Notes under the pieces: generated by a model
What the model saw: only the letters and a program-made list of their open reading frames with translations
What the model was told of the DNA's origin: nothing
The model's database searches: none
Shown here: positions 23,497 through 34,865 of the stretch, piece by piece
Layout: each line of letters starts with the position of its first letter
How positions within the stretch are numbered: the stretch's first letter is position 1
Source of the DNA: Armigeres subalbatus
Lineage: Eukaryota; Arthropoda; Insecta; Diptera; Culicidae
Length of the DNA: 64,000 nt
Reading direction: 5' to 3'
NCBI RefSeq assembly: GCF_024139115.2
Contig: NC_085141.1
Location: 177,022,994 to 177,086,993 of the forward strand
Translations under genes and position numbers: made by a program

Positions 23497-23690
23497 CCAG
23501 TCTAGTTTACAGATTTTATTTTCGCCTCTACGTGAGGTGTGGCCTATCCAGACCCACTTCCGTCCCCGAATTTCAGTTGCTATCGGCCTCTGATGACAAC
23601 GACGATAGACCCCGTTGTAAGGCCACCAGGAACGAATTATGTACCGCAGGCGTCTGTGGAGCCTTTGAGTGTTCTCCACTGATACATACC
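23497..23690 (-). pseudogene. LINE C-terminal fragment (WIGHTSRR)
   Basis: The minus strand reads RRLRYIIRSWWPYNG, then IATEIRGRKWVWIGHTSRRG and KICKLDWH. This pattern (IRxRKWxWIGHTLRR ... ALDW) marks the C-terminal end of several LINE reverse transcriptases. About 60 residues remain. It is a different family from the RTE copies. Confidence 0.5.
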
Positions 23691-23879
23691 ATCATTTTGA
23701 TAGGTAATGGCAATGTATAATATTTTTCAGCTATGTTTCTAATGCGAAACACACTTTTTTATAAAACGTGTAATCTCGTCGAAAAATGTGGAATTTAAGC
23801 ATTTTTGGTAATATGGAAAGTATCATATGTAATGAAGACAGTGGCATAGCCACGGTTATGAACTAACCCCCCACCAGCC

Positions 23880-25350
23880 CACTGAAGTCTGCCGTATTTT
23901 ATACGATTCACAATATTTTCTTCTTTGTATACTTGATACAGCTCATGATACATGCGTCTGCGCCACACACCATTTTCTAGTTTCCCTCCGAGTATTGTAC
24001 GCAGCACTTTTCGCTCGAAAACCCTGAAAGCTTTCCGGTCCGCCTCTTTCAATGTCCATAAAGGGCCACTGGTAAAATCAGAGTTTTGTATAGAGCAAAT
24101 TTCGTTTCCGTCTGCATGTTGCAGGACCTGGTTACGTAATCCGTAAAAAGCCCTATTCGCAGCAGCAATACGTTTTTTAACTTCACGGGAAACATCATTG
24201 TCACATGTCACAAGCGTTCCAAGATAAACAAATTCTTCAACAACTTCAAACACATCCCCATCAAGCACTAACACCAGTAGGTCTTCCCCTTATCTCTACC
24301 TGCCACCATGTACTTTGTCTTGGTAGAGTTAATGGTTAAAAGCCCATCCTCGCCGTCTCCCTCTTCAGTGGGATAAAAGCCTCTACTACTGCTCTGCGAT
24401 CGATTCCAATAAGGTCGATATTGCCCGCAAAACTCAGGAGCATATGCGACCGTGTGATGATAGTGCCGTTCCTCTGCACACCAGATCTCCTAATAGCGCC
24501 TTCGAGTGCAATGTTGAACAATAAATTCGAAAGTGCATCATCCTTCAATCCGTCTAAGGTCACAAACGATCAGTCTAATCAGTTTCGCCGGAAAACCATG
24601 TTCGGACATTATCTGCCACAGCTCATTTCTCTTCACTGAATCGTATGCTGCTTTGAAATCAATGAACAGATGGTGAGTCTGCAAGTTGTACTCCCGGAAT
24701 TTATCAAGGATCATCCGCAGGCTAAACATCTGATCCGGCCCTCATGAAAGCCTGTCTGGTATTCGCCGACGAAGGACTCCTCAAGCGGTCTCAGTCTGTT
24801 AAACAGGATACGCGACAGGATTTTGTACGCCGAGTTCAAAAGGGTGATTCCTCTGTAATTGGCGCACTCTAGGCTGTGCCCTTTTTTATAGATTGGGCAT
24901 ATGAGGTCATCCAACCAACCGGCAGGCAGTTCTTCATCCTCCCATATTTTTTGGATAATGTGGTGGATTGATTGATACAGCTGCTCACTTCCGTGTTTGA
25001 GAAGCTCGACCGGGATCTCGTCCTTCCCAGCAGCTTTACTGTTTTTCGGCTCGTTTAGAGCCTTCTTAACGTCGTCCAGCGTTGGTTGTTCCACAGCTTG
25101 ACCGTCGCCGACTATGTCCATCCTGCTTCTTAGTATACCTTCATTTTCACCGTTCAACAAATCTTCGAAGTGCTCCTTCCACCTGGCTGCCACCATAGTC
25201 TTGTCTGTCAGTAAATTCCCCTCTCGGTCATTGCACATGGCGGGCACTGGCGCAGTCTTATGCCGCGCGCCACTGACAGTTGCGTAAAGCCTCCGCATAT
25301 CATTTCTATTCATGTTCTCCTGCGCTTCAGCTATCACACTCTCTCAGTGT
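23880..25350 (-). pseudogene. RTE LINE fragment
   Basis: The minus strand carries a 5'-truncated RTE ORF in several frames. The linker and early RT (24711-25337) include MCNDREGNLLTDK, KAAGKDEIPVELLKHG and NYRGITLLNSAYKILSR. RT continues with THHLFIDFKAAYDSVKRNEL (24538-24729) and IALEGAIRRSGVQRN (24336-24563). The C-terminal region has VYLGTLVTCDNDVSREVKKR and RTILGGKLENGVWRRR (23880-24274). Frameshifts separate the blocks. It belongs to the same subfamily as the fragments at 8036-8830 and 22838-23022. Confidence 0.85.
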
Positions 25351-25860
25351 TGCCATTCACACATGAACCTGCAAATGTGGCAAGACGGGTCAGACATGCT
25401 GAACGGCATAGTTCGCATTTGAAAAAAAAAATCCAAAGCTTATTCAATCATTTTAAGGTTATCCTACCTTATCCTAAAACAAAATCCTATCCGTTATAAT
25501 ACATTACTCATAAAGTTTTTTTTACGAGGAAATTTTTTGGGGAAAAGGATAAAAAAATAGAACAAGACGCAAGTATTAAGGTATATATACACTGCTGGAC
25601 AATATAATAGGTTCATTAGTTATTTTTCATACAAAAAAGCCATGATTGACGGCCTGGTTCTCAGTAGTGGATCAACCGATTCCGCTGTAATTTTCACATA
25701 AGTTTGGATAAATAGTCTACACTCAGTTTTTACTTCTGCAGCTCGCCAAAAATTCGTACAGTCATGCGCCAGCAAAGTAAAAAAATGCATCCCCGGAAAA
25801 AATGACGTTTGGTAGCTGATTTTCGGCATTTTTTTTTGCTAATTTACAGCAACTTTTATA
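25351..25860. other. AT-rich sequence, no feature recognised
   Basis: Nothing could be supported beyond short A/T runs. Confidence 0.45.
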
Positions 25861-26334
25861 GTAATAAGGGCATCTTCAGTAGAGTTATAAGTTGTATGGG
25901 AGTTAAAAAATGAAATTGAAACTGTAAAAATGCCATCTTCAACAGACGTTATAGTTTCAAAAAATTCGAACAGTTTCGTTGAAATATTTATAACTGGAAT
26001 ACTGCTCAGTTGTATTTACGAATTTGCAACAGAACTTACTCGAGTTTTATTTCGTTCAAAGCAATAGAAAATGACGCCATCAGCTACAAAAAATACTCAT
26101 CGACATCATAACAGTTTGACATTTGAATTGGCCTCGCCCATTTTTTCGTTTTCCAGTTTAAAACATGTGCAGCTTATTGGCAGATAAAAGTGAGGTTAAA
26201 AACGAAGGATCATCATTCGATAAATTGATGATTGACGCGTTCTATGCACTGTTTCTTGTGTTTAAAATGGAAGAAAATGTTTTATAATGAAAACCCTGCT
26301 TTGATTCTCACAATTGAAGTGATAACCAGAATAG

Positions 26335-26735
26335 AAAATACAATAGAATTACATTAAAATATCATTAAATTACAATACATTTTGTTGAGGAACAATCAAT
26401 TCTATTGTTCTTCTATTGTACCAATTAAATTGCCTTATTGTTGTTCCAATAAACGTACAATAAAATCTATTGACAGAAAAATGTTGACAATAGAATAACA
26501 ATAAATTGTATTGTAATTGCAATAAAATATTCGAGAAATTTGCGATTTTTTTATTGTTACGGTAACTAACAACCCCTAATTTCTATTGTAAAACTGCCAT
26601 TTACAATAGGATTTATGGGGGCAAACAATATTTTTAATTTTTATTCTATTGTGAGCAACAATAGAGTTTATTGTAATTACAATTAAAGTTATCGTATTGT
26701 TACAATAATTTCTATTGTAATTCTATTGGACTTTT
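26335..26735. repeat. ACAATAGAATT-rich inverted-repeat unit
   Basis: The region is saturated with ATTGT/ACAAT words. It starts with ACAATAGAATTACATT and ends with the inverted form TTGTAATTCTATTGG. It lies at the centre of the larger palindrome. Confidence 0.6.
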
Positions 26736-27220
26736 TTATTCGGGAAGAGAGCGTAAATTTTGATTCCAGTTTTGAAATTTTTCGTAACCTAACCTCACTT
26801 TTAATTGCCAATAACTGCTACTAAAGATGCATTTCTTGTTTTATATCTTTAAGGGCATCTTTAGTAATGTTACAGTTATAGTTGTATTTATTTCCCGAGT
26901 TTTACATTTTATAACTGTCAAAGATATAGAACAAGAAATGCATCTTCAGTAGCAGTTATAAGCTGCACATCTTTTATACTGGAAAACGAAAAAATAATCT
27001 TCGGAGGCCAATTAAAATGTCAAACTGTTATGATATCGATGAAATAGTATTTTTTGTAGCTGATGACGTCATTTTCTATTGTTTTGAATGAAATAAAACT
27101 CGAGTAAATCCTGTTACAAATTCGTGCAAAAATACAACTGAGCAGTATTCCAGTTATAAATTTCCCGACGAAACTGTTCGAATTTTTAAAACTATAACGT
27201 CTGTTGAAGATAGCATTTTT

Positions 27221-27642
27221 AGAGTGAAATCAGTAGTGATTCAGTTTGGTTGCAAATTTTCGAATACTATTTGAATATGAGCCAAAATAGAACAAACTCA
27301 CAGGCTTCCACAGCAGTGTTCTGCAGTGTTTGATTTTTTTTCCATTAAATGAAATGATTATGTTGCTGCTGAGCAAGGTGCGGTAAATGCAAAGTGGATT
27401 GATCCGTACATAAAATGACGCATTCATACACCAAAACAATTGAAAAAAATTTGAATCTCGTGATTCATTCGTGGTTCAAATCTGCAGAAAATAGAACTGA
27501 GCGGTATAACAGTTTTAAGCTTTTGAATCTCGACTGTTATAAAAAATGAATCTTGAGCCACTGCTGGGAAAGTGCATGATTCAGATTCATATTAAAACTG
27601 ACAGCCCCGAACGATTTGAATCACTGCTGATTTCACTCTTAC
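27221..27642. mobile_element. MITE splitting the right arm of the palindrome
   Basis: AGAGTGAAATCAGTAGTGAT at the left and its inverted partner ATCACTGCTGATTTCACTCT at the right bound about 420 bp. Its removal restores continuity of the larger inverted repeat around AGCATTTTT and ACAGTTTCAATT. Confidence 0.7.
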
Positions 27643-27765
27643 AGTTTCAATTTCATTTCATAACTCCTATACGATTTATAACTCTACTAAAGATGCCCTA
27701 ACAGTTATAAAATGTAAAACTCATGAAATAAATATAACTATAACTGTAACATTACTAAAGATGCC

Positions 27766-28393
27766 CTTAGGGCTAGGGTGCTGGGGCACTGCTGTGCTAA
27801 TCTCGGCAAAAGTTTAACAAATTGCTGAGATCCCGGTAAAAAAGTGTGTAGAGTCCTATAAGAATGTTAGTCAACTTTTATTATATCTGTAAATAAGCCT
27901 TCTTCATTCACGCATTCAACAGTTACAGGAATTTTGCGAAAACAGATTTTTAGTACAAAAATTGTTTTTCAAATATGTATCGACTATCGTGGAAACTATA
28001 AGGTATATAGGGGAACGGTTCGGCACTTCATCCCATAGCTCCTGAAAAGGAATTTGGTTGGTTTCTTATTTTTGTGATTTTTTTCACCAGTGAGCACGCG
28101 TGTTAGCAAAAAGAAGCGACGAGATTGGTGCTGTATTTCTTTGTTTTGCGATGAGATGAATATATATTCAGTGGGATGGAAAACGGAACAGTTTCCCTAC
28201 AACAAAAAATATGAAACAAGAAAAATTTTTTTTTTCTTAAAATCTAATTTACTCCACCTTTGTTTTATATCTCACAGTATTCACGATGTTTATATGTCTA
28301 CACAAATTTTGGATAGACTTTTCGAAAAACGGTTTTCTCTGTCATAAAAATGTAAGTCATTTGTGACATATTTTCAACGATAAAAACAATGAT
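27766..28393. repeat. Half copy of the palindromic family at 35964-36373
   Basis: From about 28012, TAGGGGAACGG and CACTTCATCCCATAGCTCCT, and later TTAGCAAAAAGAAGCGA and CTGTATTTCTTTG, match one arm of the palindromic MITE at 35964-36373. The opposite arm is missing or too diverged to see. Confidence 0.5.
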
Positions 28394-28602
28394 AGGGGAA
28401 CTGTACCGGTTTTGGCCATGTTCCTAATTTGGCCAATTTGGCGAATATCTCTAAAAATAAACCAATTCGCAAGGGTTTTATTAGTTCCAGCAAGAGATAT
28501 ATTCCTCACCCTTCAACGCTGCTTTCAACTGATCGATTATTTTGGACAAATATGTATTTTTCAGGGTTGGCCAAAACCGGTGCACTTCCCCTATGGAAAT
28601 GC
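28394..28602. mobile_element. MITE with TAGGGGAA ends
   Basis: TAGGGGAACTGTACCGGTTT at the left is inverted at the right (AAACCGGTGCACTTCCCCTA). TTGGCCA follows in both arms. About 209 bp, with TA at each edge; no ORF. Confidence 0.75.
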
Positions 28603-29283
28603 TAATACCATCTTCCAAACTTAGACGTACATGATCATGATAGAATTAGAGGCGAAATTATAGAATTGATAGTTCCGTTAGCATACGGCAGGCATGAAGA
28701 ATGTTTTTTATAGAAGTAGATATGAAAGCGAGCGGAGGCCAATATTTGTGATTTCACATATCGTATGACGTTCCTTCTGCCAAGCTCCCGTATGAAGGGG
28801 GAGGGAAGAATATCAGTGTGGAAGCTGATATATCTCCACTGTCTTTTCCAGCGTATCACATTTTTGGAAATCGGATGATTATTGATTAGTATTACAAATA
28901 TTACGACTTAACCATAACATAGCACCAAAATAGCAACAAACGTGGTCCTACGCAAACGGAAATTTAAAAATACCTTAAATTACATCCGTACGACCTAATA
29001 CCCCATCAAAATCACTGTAATGCGCCTTAAATACGCCTTAAAGCATTTTCACGAAAGCCACTCGGCCAACCAGCCCTTTCAGCCAACCAGCTCCGGTTTC
29101 CCCTAAATGAAAAAGACTGATTTACAAAAATTGACTATACAAGACAAAAATTGACACTCATGTGAAACATACAACGAAATGGTTTGATTTTCTACTGAAA
29201 ATCAGGCCGTCAAACATGACTATTTTGTATGATAAATGACCAATGCACCTATTATTTTATCCAGCAGTGTAAATTGCATAACC
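28603..29283. other. No feature recognised
   Basis: No convincing ORF or complete inverted repeat is seen in this stretch. Confidence 0.45.
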
Positions 29284-29370
29284 TTAACCTTCCGGGACTC
29301 GCATGGTCCTGGACTGCTCATGCTCGAAGGTATTGTACTTTTTACAACAGTGCGAGTTCCGGAAGGTTAA
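29284..29370. mobile_element. 87-bp MITE with TTAA ends
   Basis: TTAACCTTCCGGGACTCGCA and its inverted counterpart TGCGAGTTCCGGAAGGTTAA enclose a short loop. TTAA at each end suggests a piggyBac-type target. Confidence 0.6.
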
Positions 29371-31259
29371 ATACAAAACTACAGATCTTCAATTTCACAG
29401 TTCAGATAGATTCACCATCAAACCTAGGCAAAACCGATCCATTCAATTTCGGGGTGGTGACATTTCTCTAATGTACGAGGACATTCACCCATTAAGACTG
29501 ATTATCGCGATCAATCTGCACGAGTCGTATTCCGTATTCTGACGTTCAATATTCAAATTATTTCGAACACGAAAAACATTTAAAAATATCTTATCTATTG
29601 GGTTTTTATGTTTAGCGCCATACAATCATATTTTTGTGCGGAATTTAGTGCTCCGCACTGCCCCTTAGTAGATATGTAGTGTAGCACAATCATTGTTAAA
29701 AATTTTAATTCTCAAGCATGTGTATTTCAGGTAACGGCAGGTTTTAGCATGAAGTTGCAGTGCGCTTTAACGACACGATTAAGCCGGAATTGCTACCAGA
29801 GATGTTTGACACAGGCTTCCAATTTCCTTCAACTCGAAAATCGCAGTGTGAGATTAAAATAGAGTTATTCATTATTTTTCTTTGAAACCCAATATTCAAT
29901 CTCGTCATGAATGAAATCGAAAGCCCATTCATCATTTAGACGCCCGTTGTTCACAATAAAGCGTTCTACGTCAATTGTCCATTTCCGTTTCTGGCACTTA
30001 AATTTGTGACCGAAAACTCATGTGTTGCAAGTTAAACTGGGATAAAACAAAAGTCAAGCCATAGACATTGGAATGTTTAAGTGGATGTATAGAGACAGAA
30101 AGTCACGTGAAATTTTATCTTAATTTACACAGTAGATTTAACACAGCAGCAAACTAAGTTTGAGCATTATAGACTAGTGTAATATACATTTCGTTTATGA
30201 ACACAAAAAAAACTTTTGGTAGTGATGCAACTAACGAAAACTATTTGAATTCATTGAATGTTGGAAACTTATATATATCATGCTATTACTACTATTAGTA
30301 CCATTAAATAATGATGTAATAAAAATAAAACCCTGGGGGTGCCTTCGGATATTAGAACAAAAAGAAAATCATTTGCACTAACGAGTTTATTACCAATTGG
30401 ATAACAAAAATATTTACTAACTTAGATAAAAATGCTGCTTCGCACACACACACATGAGGGTTGGACCAAAATTATGATGGTGCACAATAATTGTCTTCTT
30501 TGGTTTATCACACAAATGCTTATGCAAATTAAGTTGTCTATTTTCAATCTAGGAAATTAGGAAGCCCTCGCAACAGTGTTTCTCAATGTACTCTTGAACG
30601 CGCCGATAGTTTACCTCAAATAGATGCATCTTGAGATATTCAAAGAAATCCGTAAATTAGTTGACATAGCGTATGTTTCTTTTACCCGTTTCGGCCTGAT
30701 TATAGAAAAAAAAACCAAAATGCTGCCATTTCGTATTTTTTGTCATATCGTGTCATATCTAGTTTCATCACCATTCTGTTCATACGGATCCCAGAACTCA
30801 GAATACATACTGGGACCTGCGATGTGGTTCTCTTATCCGGAGTTATTCCTCTCTATTCATACCATTTTGATAGATTTGTATCTATCGATTATATCTGAAC
30901 CAAAAACCATTATGGCACATGTTGCATAGTTTTTTCAAAGTGACCCTTTGGGAACCGGCCCAAAAAGGCCAGTTTGAATATTAGTAATATGGGTATCAAA
31001 CAGCAAATCTTGACTTTAATTCATGATTACCAAGACAGGTCTGTCTTGGTACAGTGATCACTATCATCATCAATCTTCAGTTTCTATTCATTTAACACTT
31101 GCCGCTTGCTTGCGGAGTCAATCGAATCTTTACCACCTTCTACTCCCTTTTGTTTTGAGTAGTTTAATTATTACCGAAAAAAGCCAAAAAATTAATTTCA
31201 ATAATGTCGCGCGGTGATCAAAACGATCCTAACTACATTTTTTTTATCATGGTTTGTGA
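29371..31259. other. Intergenic sequence with one dispersed repeat
   Basis: No gene is recognised. Around 30700-30810 the words AAAATGCTGCCATTTCGT and ATCACCATTCTG recur in reverse complement near 35400-35500, in the same order. This is a dispersed repeat family of unknown type. Confidence 0.5.
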
Positions 31260-32170
31260 TAGGGGCAGTAGGGGCAATATGAGCCACCCTGAATTTGAGC
31301 TTATTGACAAGTTTTATCATGTAAAAGTTATATGATCTTTAAAAGAAAACTCCACATATGCCTCAACGTGAAAACCGCATTTAAATTCAATTCGAAAATG
31401 TAAATTTTTACTGCATAGCCAGAATTATTATAAGATTTTAAAGTTCATAAATAAGGTTTTCACAAAAAAAAACTGACTAAAATATAGGTCATAAATGCAT
31501 CTCAATCAAAAGATTGTGCCCACATGTTTGCACTGATACAAATCTGAATTTATCATAAAACTTTTTTTCTTACAAAACCTCTATTTATGGGGCAATATGG
31601 GCATACCTGCACAGAGCAAGATATTCGGCCTTAATATGCGAACAAGATCAAATTTCAGTTGCCGAATGCAAGAAATTATCAAGCATGTTAGATTCATCAC
31701 GGATTAATTACAACACCGCATTACTGCGATCGGAACAGAAAAAATGACCATAGACCAATTGAAATGTGTCTGTGCAAGCGATGAAGAGTAGCAAATCGGT
31801 TCAGTCCGCTGTTGTGTGGCTTATTAATCTCATTTTGTATGGAATACTTTAAACTGTTGTTGGAATATCATATTCATCTATATTACGACACTTTTCTCTC
31901 CCTAAAAAAACATTTTGGATGGGTGGCCCATACTGCCCCAGATGGTGGCCCATATTGCCCCGTATAGTCGTGAACACACATTAAAATCAATACATTATCA
32001 AAAGTGCATTCCAACAATACCCAAACACATTTTTCATCATTCATCGACGTAATATGAAAGGTAACACTCCCTAGTATTAGTCAACTACATTTGAATGATA
32101 ATTTTTACAGCTTTTCAGCGCTTTTCGGAACGATTTCCTTAGGCGGCCCATATTGCCCCGATCAACCCTA
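31260..32170. mobile_element. MITE-like element (GGGGCAATATGRGCC ends)
   Basis: The left end TAGGGGCAGTAGGGGCAATA, then TGAGCC, is inverted at the right (GGCCCATATTGCCCCGATCA, then ACCCTA). TA lies at both edges. About 0.9 kb, no ORF. Internal GCCCATATTGCCCC words repeat (near 31925-31960). Confidence 0.65.
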
Positions 32171-33244
32171 TGTTTTTGTTATAGCCATTTTCTGTGGAAG
32201 CCCCATCGCAATTGTCCAGAGGTGACCAATATCCCTAGAATCATAATTGGATGTTATAATTGTTTTTGTCTTTCAACTAAAATGTGACACCCGTTTTGTC
32301 ATTGTTCGTGATGTTTTGAAAACTCGTGCATATGAGCATATGAGCAGCATGTAAAAGATATGGTTCGTAATGAAGCACAAAAATCTGTATAATAAAGAAG
32401 ACTATCCTAGAAGTAGAAGATTTTGAAAAACATAAAAAGTGGACAGTTTAATATTATAGCAGACTAAAATTGTACAACAGACTAGGGGAAACCCTTCAGG
32501 GCCATTATTCTTTTATCTTTCAATACTGAGATGAACCAGCTGAGGAATGAAAATCTCATAAATAAAGACATTTTTTTAATCAAATCTATCATATATTGTG
32601 CATATGCATAGCAAGTTTTATAAACTTTGTAAATTAATACCCATGCCAGATGGTCAATACCCTGGAAATAGGCAAATCATTTTGATTAAACTGACATGGT
32701 ATGTGATTTTTTATTTAGGCCGATTTTGATGCGTACGGGGGTTCCCACAGTCCCCAGGATGGTCAATATGAACTGAAGTAAAGATTATCTGTATTTCCAC
32801 GAATGCTCAGGATTTATACCCATATTGATATGGAGCAAGTGACCTTTTCAGTTTTCAGGGCCGGTCCCCAAAGGCGAGCCCAAAGGGTCATTCCGAAAAA
32901 ACCCTGCTGTTGGCCATATCTGCAACAGGTGCCCCAATGATTATTGAGGTGTCCTACGAAAGGCTAAAATTGCTGGGATGAAATGAATCCCAATTATGCG
33001 AGTTGTTGTGCCAACCATGTTGAGTGGTTGAATTGTGAATAATGAATAATGGGACTATCCACAAAATAAATCAAGAGGAGGGGTTCTGAGCAGCGTGACG
33101 ATCCGTACAGAAATTTTAGAGTTTAATACGAAAAAGTGTGTCGGAGGGGAGAGGTGGGGGGTTGAAAATCGTCAATTTTTGCGTGACGTACTTTATGGAT
33201 CTTCCTAAGGAATGAAGAATAAAAAATAAAGAATAAAGCATAAA
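32171..33244. other. No feature recognised
   Basis: AT-rich sequence without supportable ORFs or inverted repeats. CCAATATCCCTAG/GGTCAATATGAAC-like words hint at decayed relatives of the preceding element. Confidence 0.4.
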
Positions 33245-33823
33245 ACCCTGATTAATCCACCTAGCGGTGATGATGCCTTTCTCGTGCACTATAGAAATAG
33301 TATTTTGGCCATTACTCTTTAGCCCATAGTCCGATCTGGCCAATTTCCGATAGGAAACAATGGGAGAGTATTCTGCGTCGAATGCAACCTGCAGCGAGTA
33401 AATCGGTTAAGGATAAGTACCTGAAAAATGAGTGACATTTTTTTACTCAATTTTTCTATAAAAAAGTGGTGCCATAACTTCCGAGCCCATAGTCCGGTCT
33501 GGTCAATTTTCAATAGGAAACAATGGTAGAGTATCCTGCGTTGAATGCAACTTGTTGCGAGTATATTGGTGAAGGATAAGTGCCTGAAAAATGAGTGACA
33601 TTTTTTTACCCAATTTTTCTATAAAAAAGTGGTATTTTGGCCATACCTTCCGAGTCCATAGTCCGATCGAGCCAATTTTCAATAGGAAGCAATAGTATTC
33701 TAGGAAACAGAGTATTCTGTCGTCGAATGCAACTTGTTGCGAGTAAATCGGTTAAGTACCTGAAAAATGAGTGACACTTTTTTTGGGTGGGTGCGCACAG
33801 ACACACACACACATACACACAGA

Positions 33824-33969
33824 CAGGGCCGGATTTATGGGGGGGCCGGGGGGGGCCGTGGCCCCGGGCCCCCGCAATTCTTATGTACCAAAACCAACCT
33901 TTTTTGTACATTTTGGGGCCCCCACATACCGTCGGCCCCGGGGCCCCCTTCAGGCTAAATCCGGTCCTG
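33824..33969. mobile_element. hAT MITE with 8-bp target duplication
   Basis: CAGGGCCGGATTTA and its inverted partner TAAATCCGGTCCTG bound a G/C-rich 146-bp unit. CACACAGA is present on both sides (33816-33823 and 33970-33977). Copy A of the surrounding repeat shows the uninterrupted site ACACACAGACATCACC. Confidence 0.9.
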
Positions 33970-34088
33970 CACACAGACATCACCTCAATTCGTCGAGCTG
34001 AGTCGATAGGTATATAACACTATGGGTCTCCGGGCCTTCTTTAAAAAGTTTTTTTTTTAGCGATCATATAGCCTTTACGTATACTTAG

Positions 34089-34200
34089 AAACTTAGGCTT
34101 AGAAACCTCGCAGTTAATAACTGTGGAAGTGCTTAATGAACACTAAGTTGCGAGGCGGCTCTGTCCCAGTGTGGGGATGTAATGTCAATAAGAAGAAGAA
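34089..34200 (+). mobile_element. 5'-truncated SINE with 10-bp target duplication
   Basis: It contains the 3' part of the Feilai-like SINE (GAAACCTCGCAGTTAATAAC, GCGAGGCGGCTCTGTCCCAG) and ends in TCAATAAGAAGAAGAA. GTATACTTAG flanks it at 34079-34088 and 34201-34210. Copy A has one GTATACTTAG followed by TATACGAG at the same position, the empty site. Confidence 0.9.
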
Positions 34201-34224
34201 GTATACTTAGTATACGAGAAAGGC

Positions 34225-34865
34225 AAAAATATAGAAAAAAAATACAGTCAAATAGAGAATAAAAAACATTATTATAAAGAAGAAGAAAGAAGGAAGAAGG
34301 AGAAGAAAATAGGAAAATGGAAGAAGAAAACAGGAAAAAAGAAGAAAGAAACAAGGAAGAACAAAAAAAGAAAGAAGAAGGAAGGATGAAAAAAGAAGAA
34401 ATAAAAGAGTAAGACGAACAACGAAAAAGAAAAAAGAAACAAAGAAAAGGAAGAAAGCAGAAGGAAGGAACCAGGAAAACAAAGAAAACAAGGAAAAGGA
34501 AGAAGTAAGAAGTCAAAAAAGTAGAATGAAGAATGTAGTAGAAGATCGAAGAAAAATGAAGGTTGAAGAAAACAAAAACAAAGAAGAATGAAGAAGAAAT
34601 AAGGAACAACGAAGAAGGAAGACAGACGGAGGATAAAGTAAATAGGAACAAAGACGAAGAAAAGAAGAAGGAAAAACTATGGAGGAAGAGAAGAAGAAGA
34701 AAGAAGGTAGAACGAAGAAGGAAGAAAGTAGAAGGAAGAAGGAACAAATACAAAGTGTTGAAGAAGAAAGGAGGAGAAGGAAGAGAAAAAAGATGGAAGA
34801 AGAAAAAAGGAAGAAAGAAGTAGGAACGAAGAAGAGAGAAGAATAAATAAAAAAAATAAGGAAGC
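34225..34865. repeat. Purine-rich (GAA/GGAA)n tract
   Basis: About 640 bases almost free of C and T on the plus strand, built from GAAGAA, GGAAGAAG and AAAGAAGG words. The long Phe/Ser/Leu-rich open frame on the minus strand is a by-product of this composition. The tract begins next to the GAA tail of the SINE fragment. Confidence 0.9.

Larger units (their letters stand above)
25863..27765. repeat. Nested palindrome complex
   Basis: The left arm (25863-26180) is inverted in 26973-27222 and 27640-27712, sharing CAACAGACGTTATAGTTT, CATCATAACAGTTTGACATT and CTCGAGTTTTATTTC. The centre holds an ACAATAGAATTACA-rich palindromic unit (26335-26735) and a smaller hairpin (26818-26965). The right arm is split by another MITE (27221-27642). 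No coding capacity is seen. Confidence 0.75.
33245..34224. repeat. Tandem-unit repeat family, copy B
   Basis: It has the same order as copy A (4275-5014): start GATTAATCCACCTAGCGGTG, three tandem units ending in AATGAGTGACA, a shorter CA tract, then ACATCACCTCAATTCGTCGA through to TATACGAGAAAGGC. Two later insertions, absent from copy A, interrupt it: a hAT MITE (33824-33969) and a SINE fragment (34089-34200). Confidence 0.8.

Noticed and set aside
23430..23500. YYVDDIL-like string suggesting an LTR-element reverse transcriptase
   Set aside because: Only a few residues match, with stops nearby and no other retroviral-type motifs; too weak to annotate.
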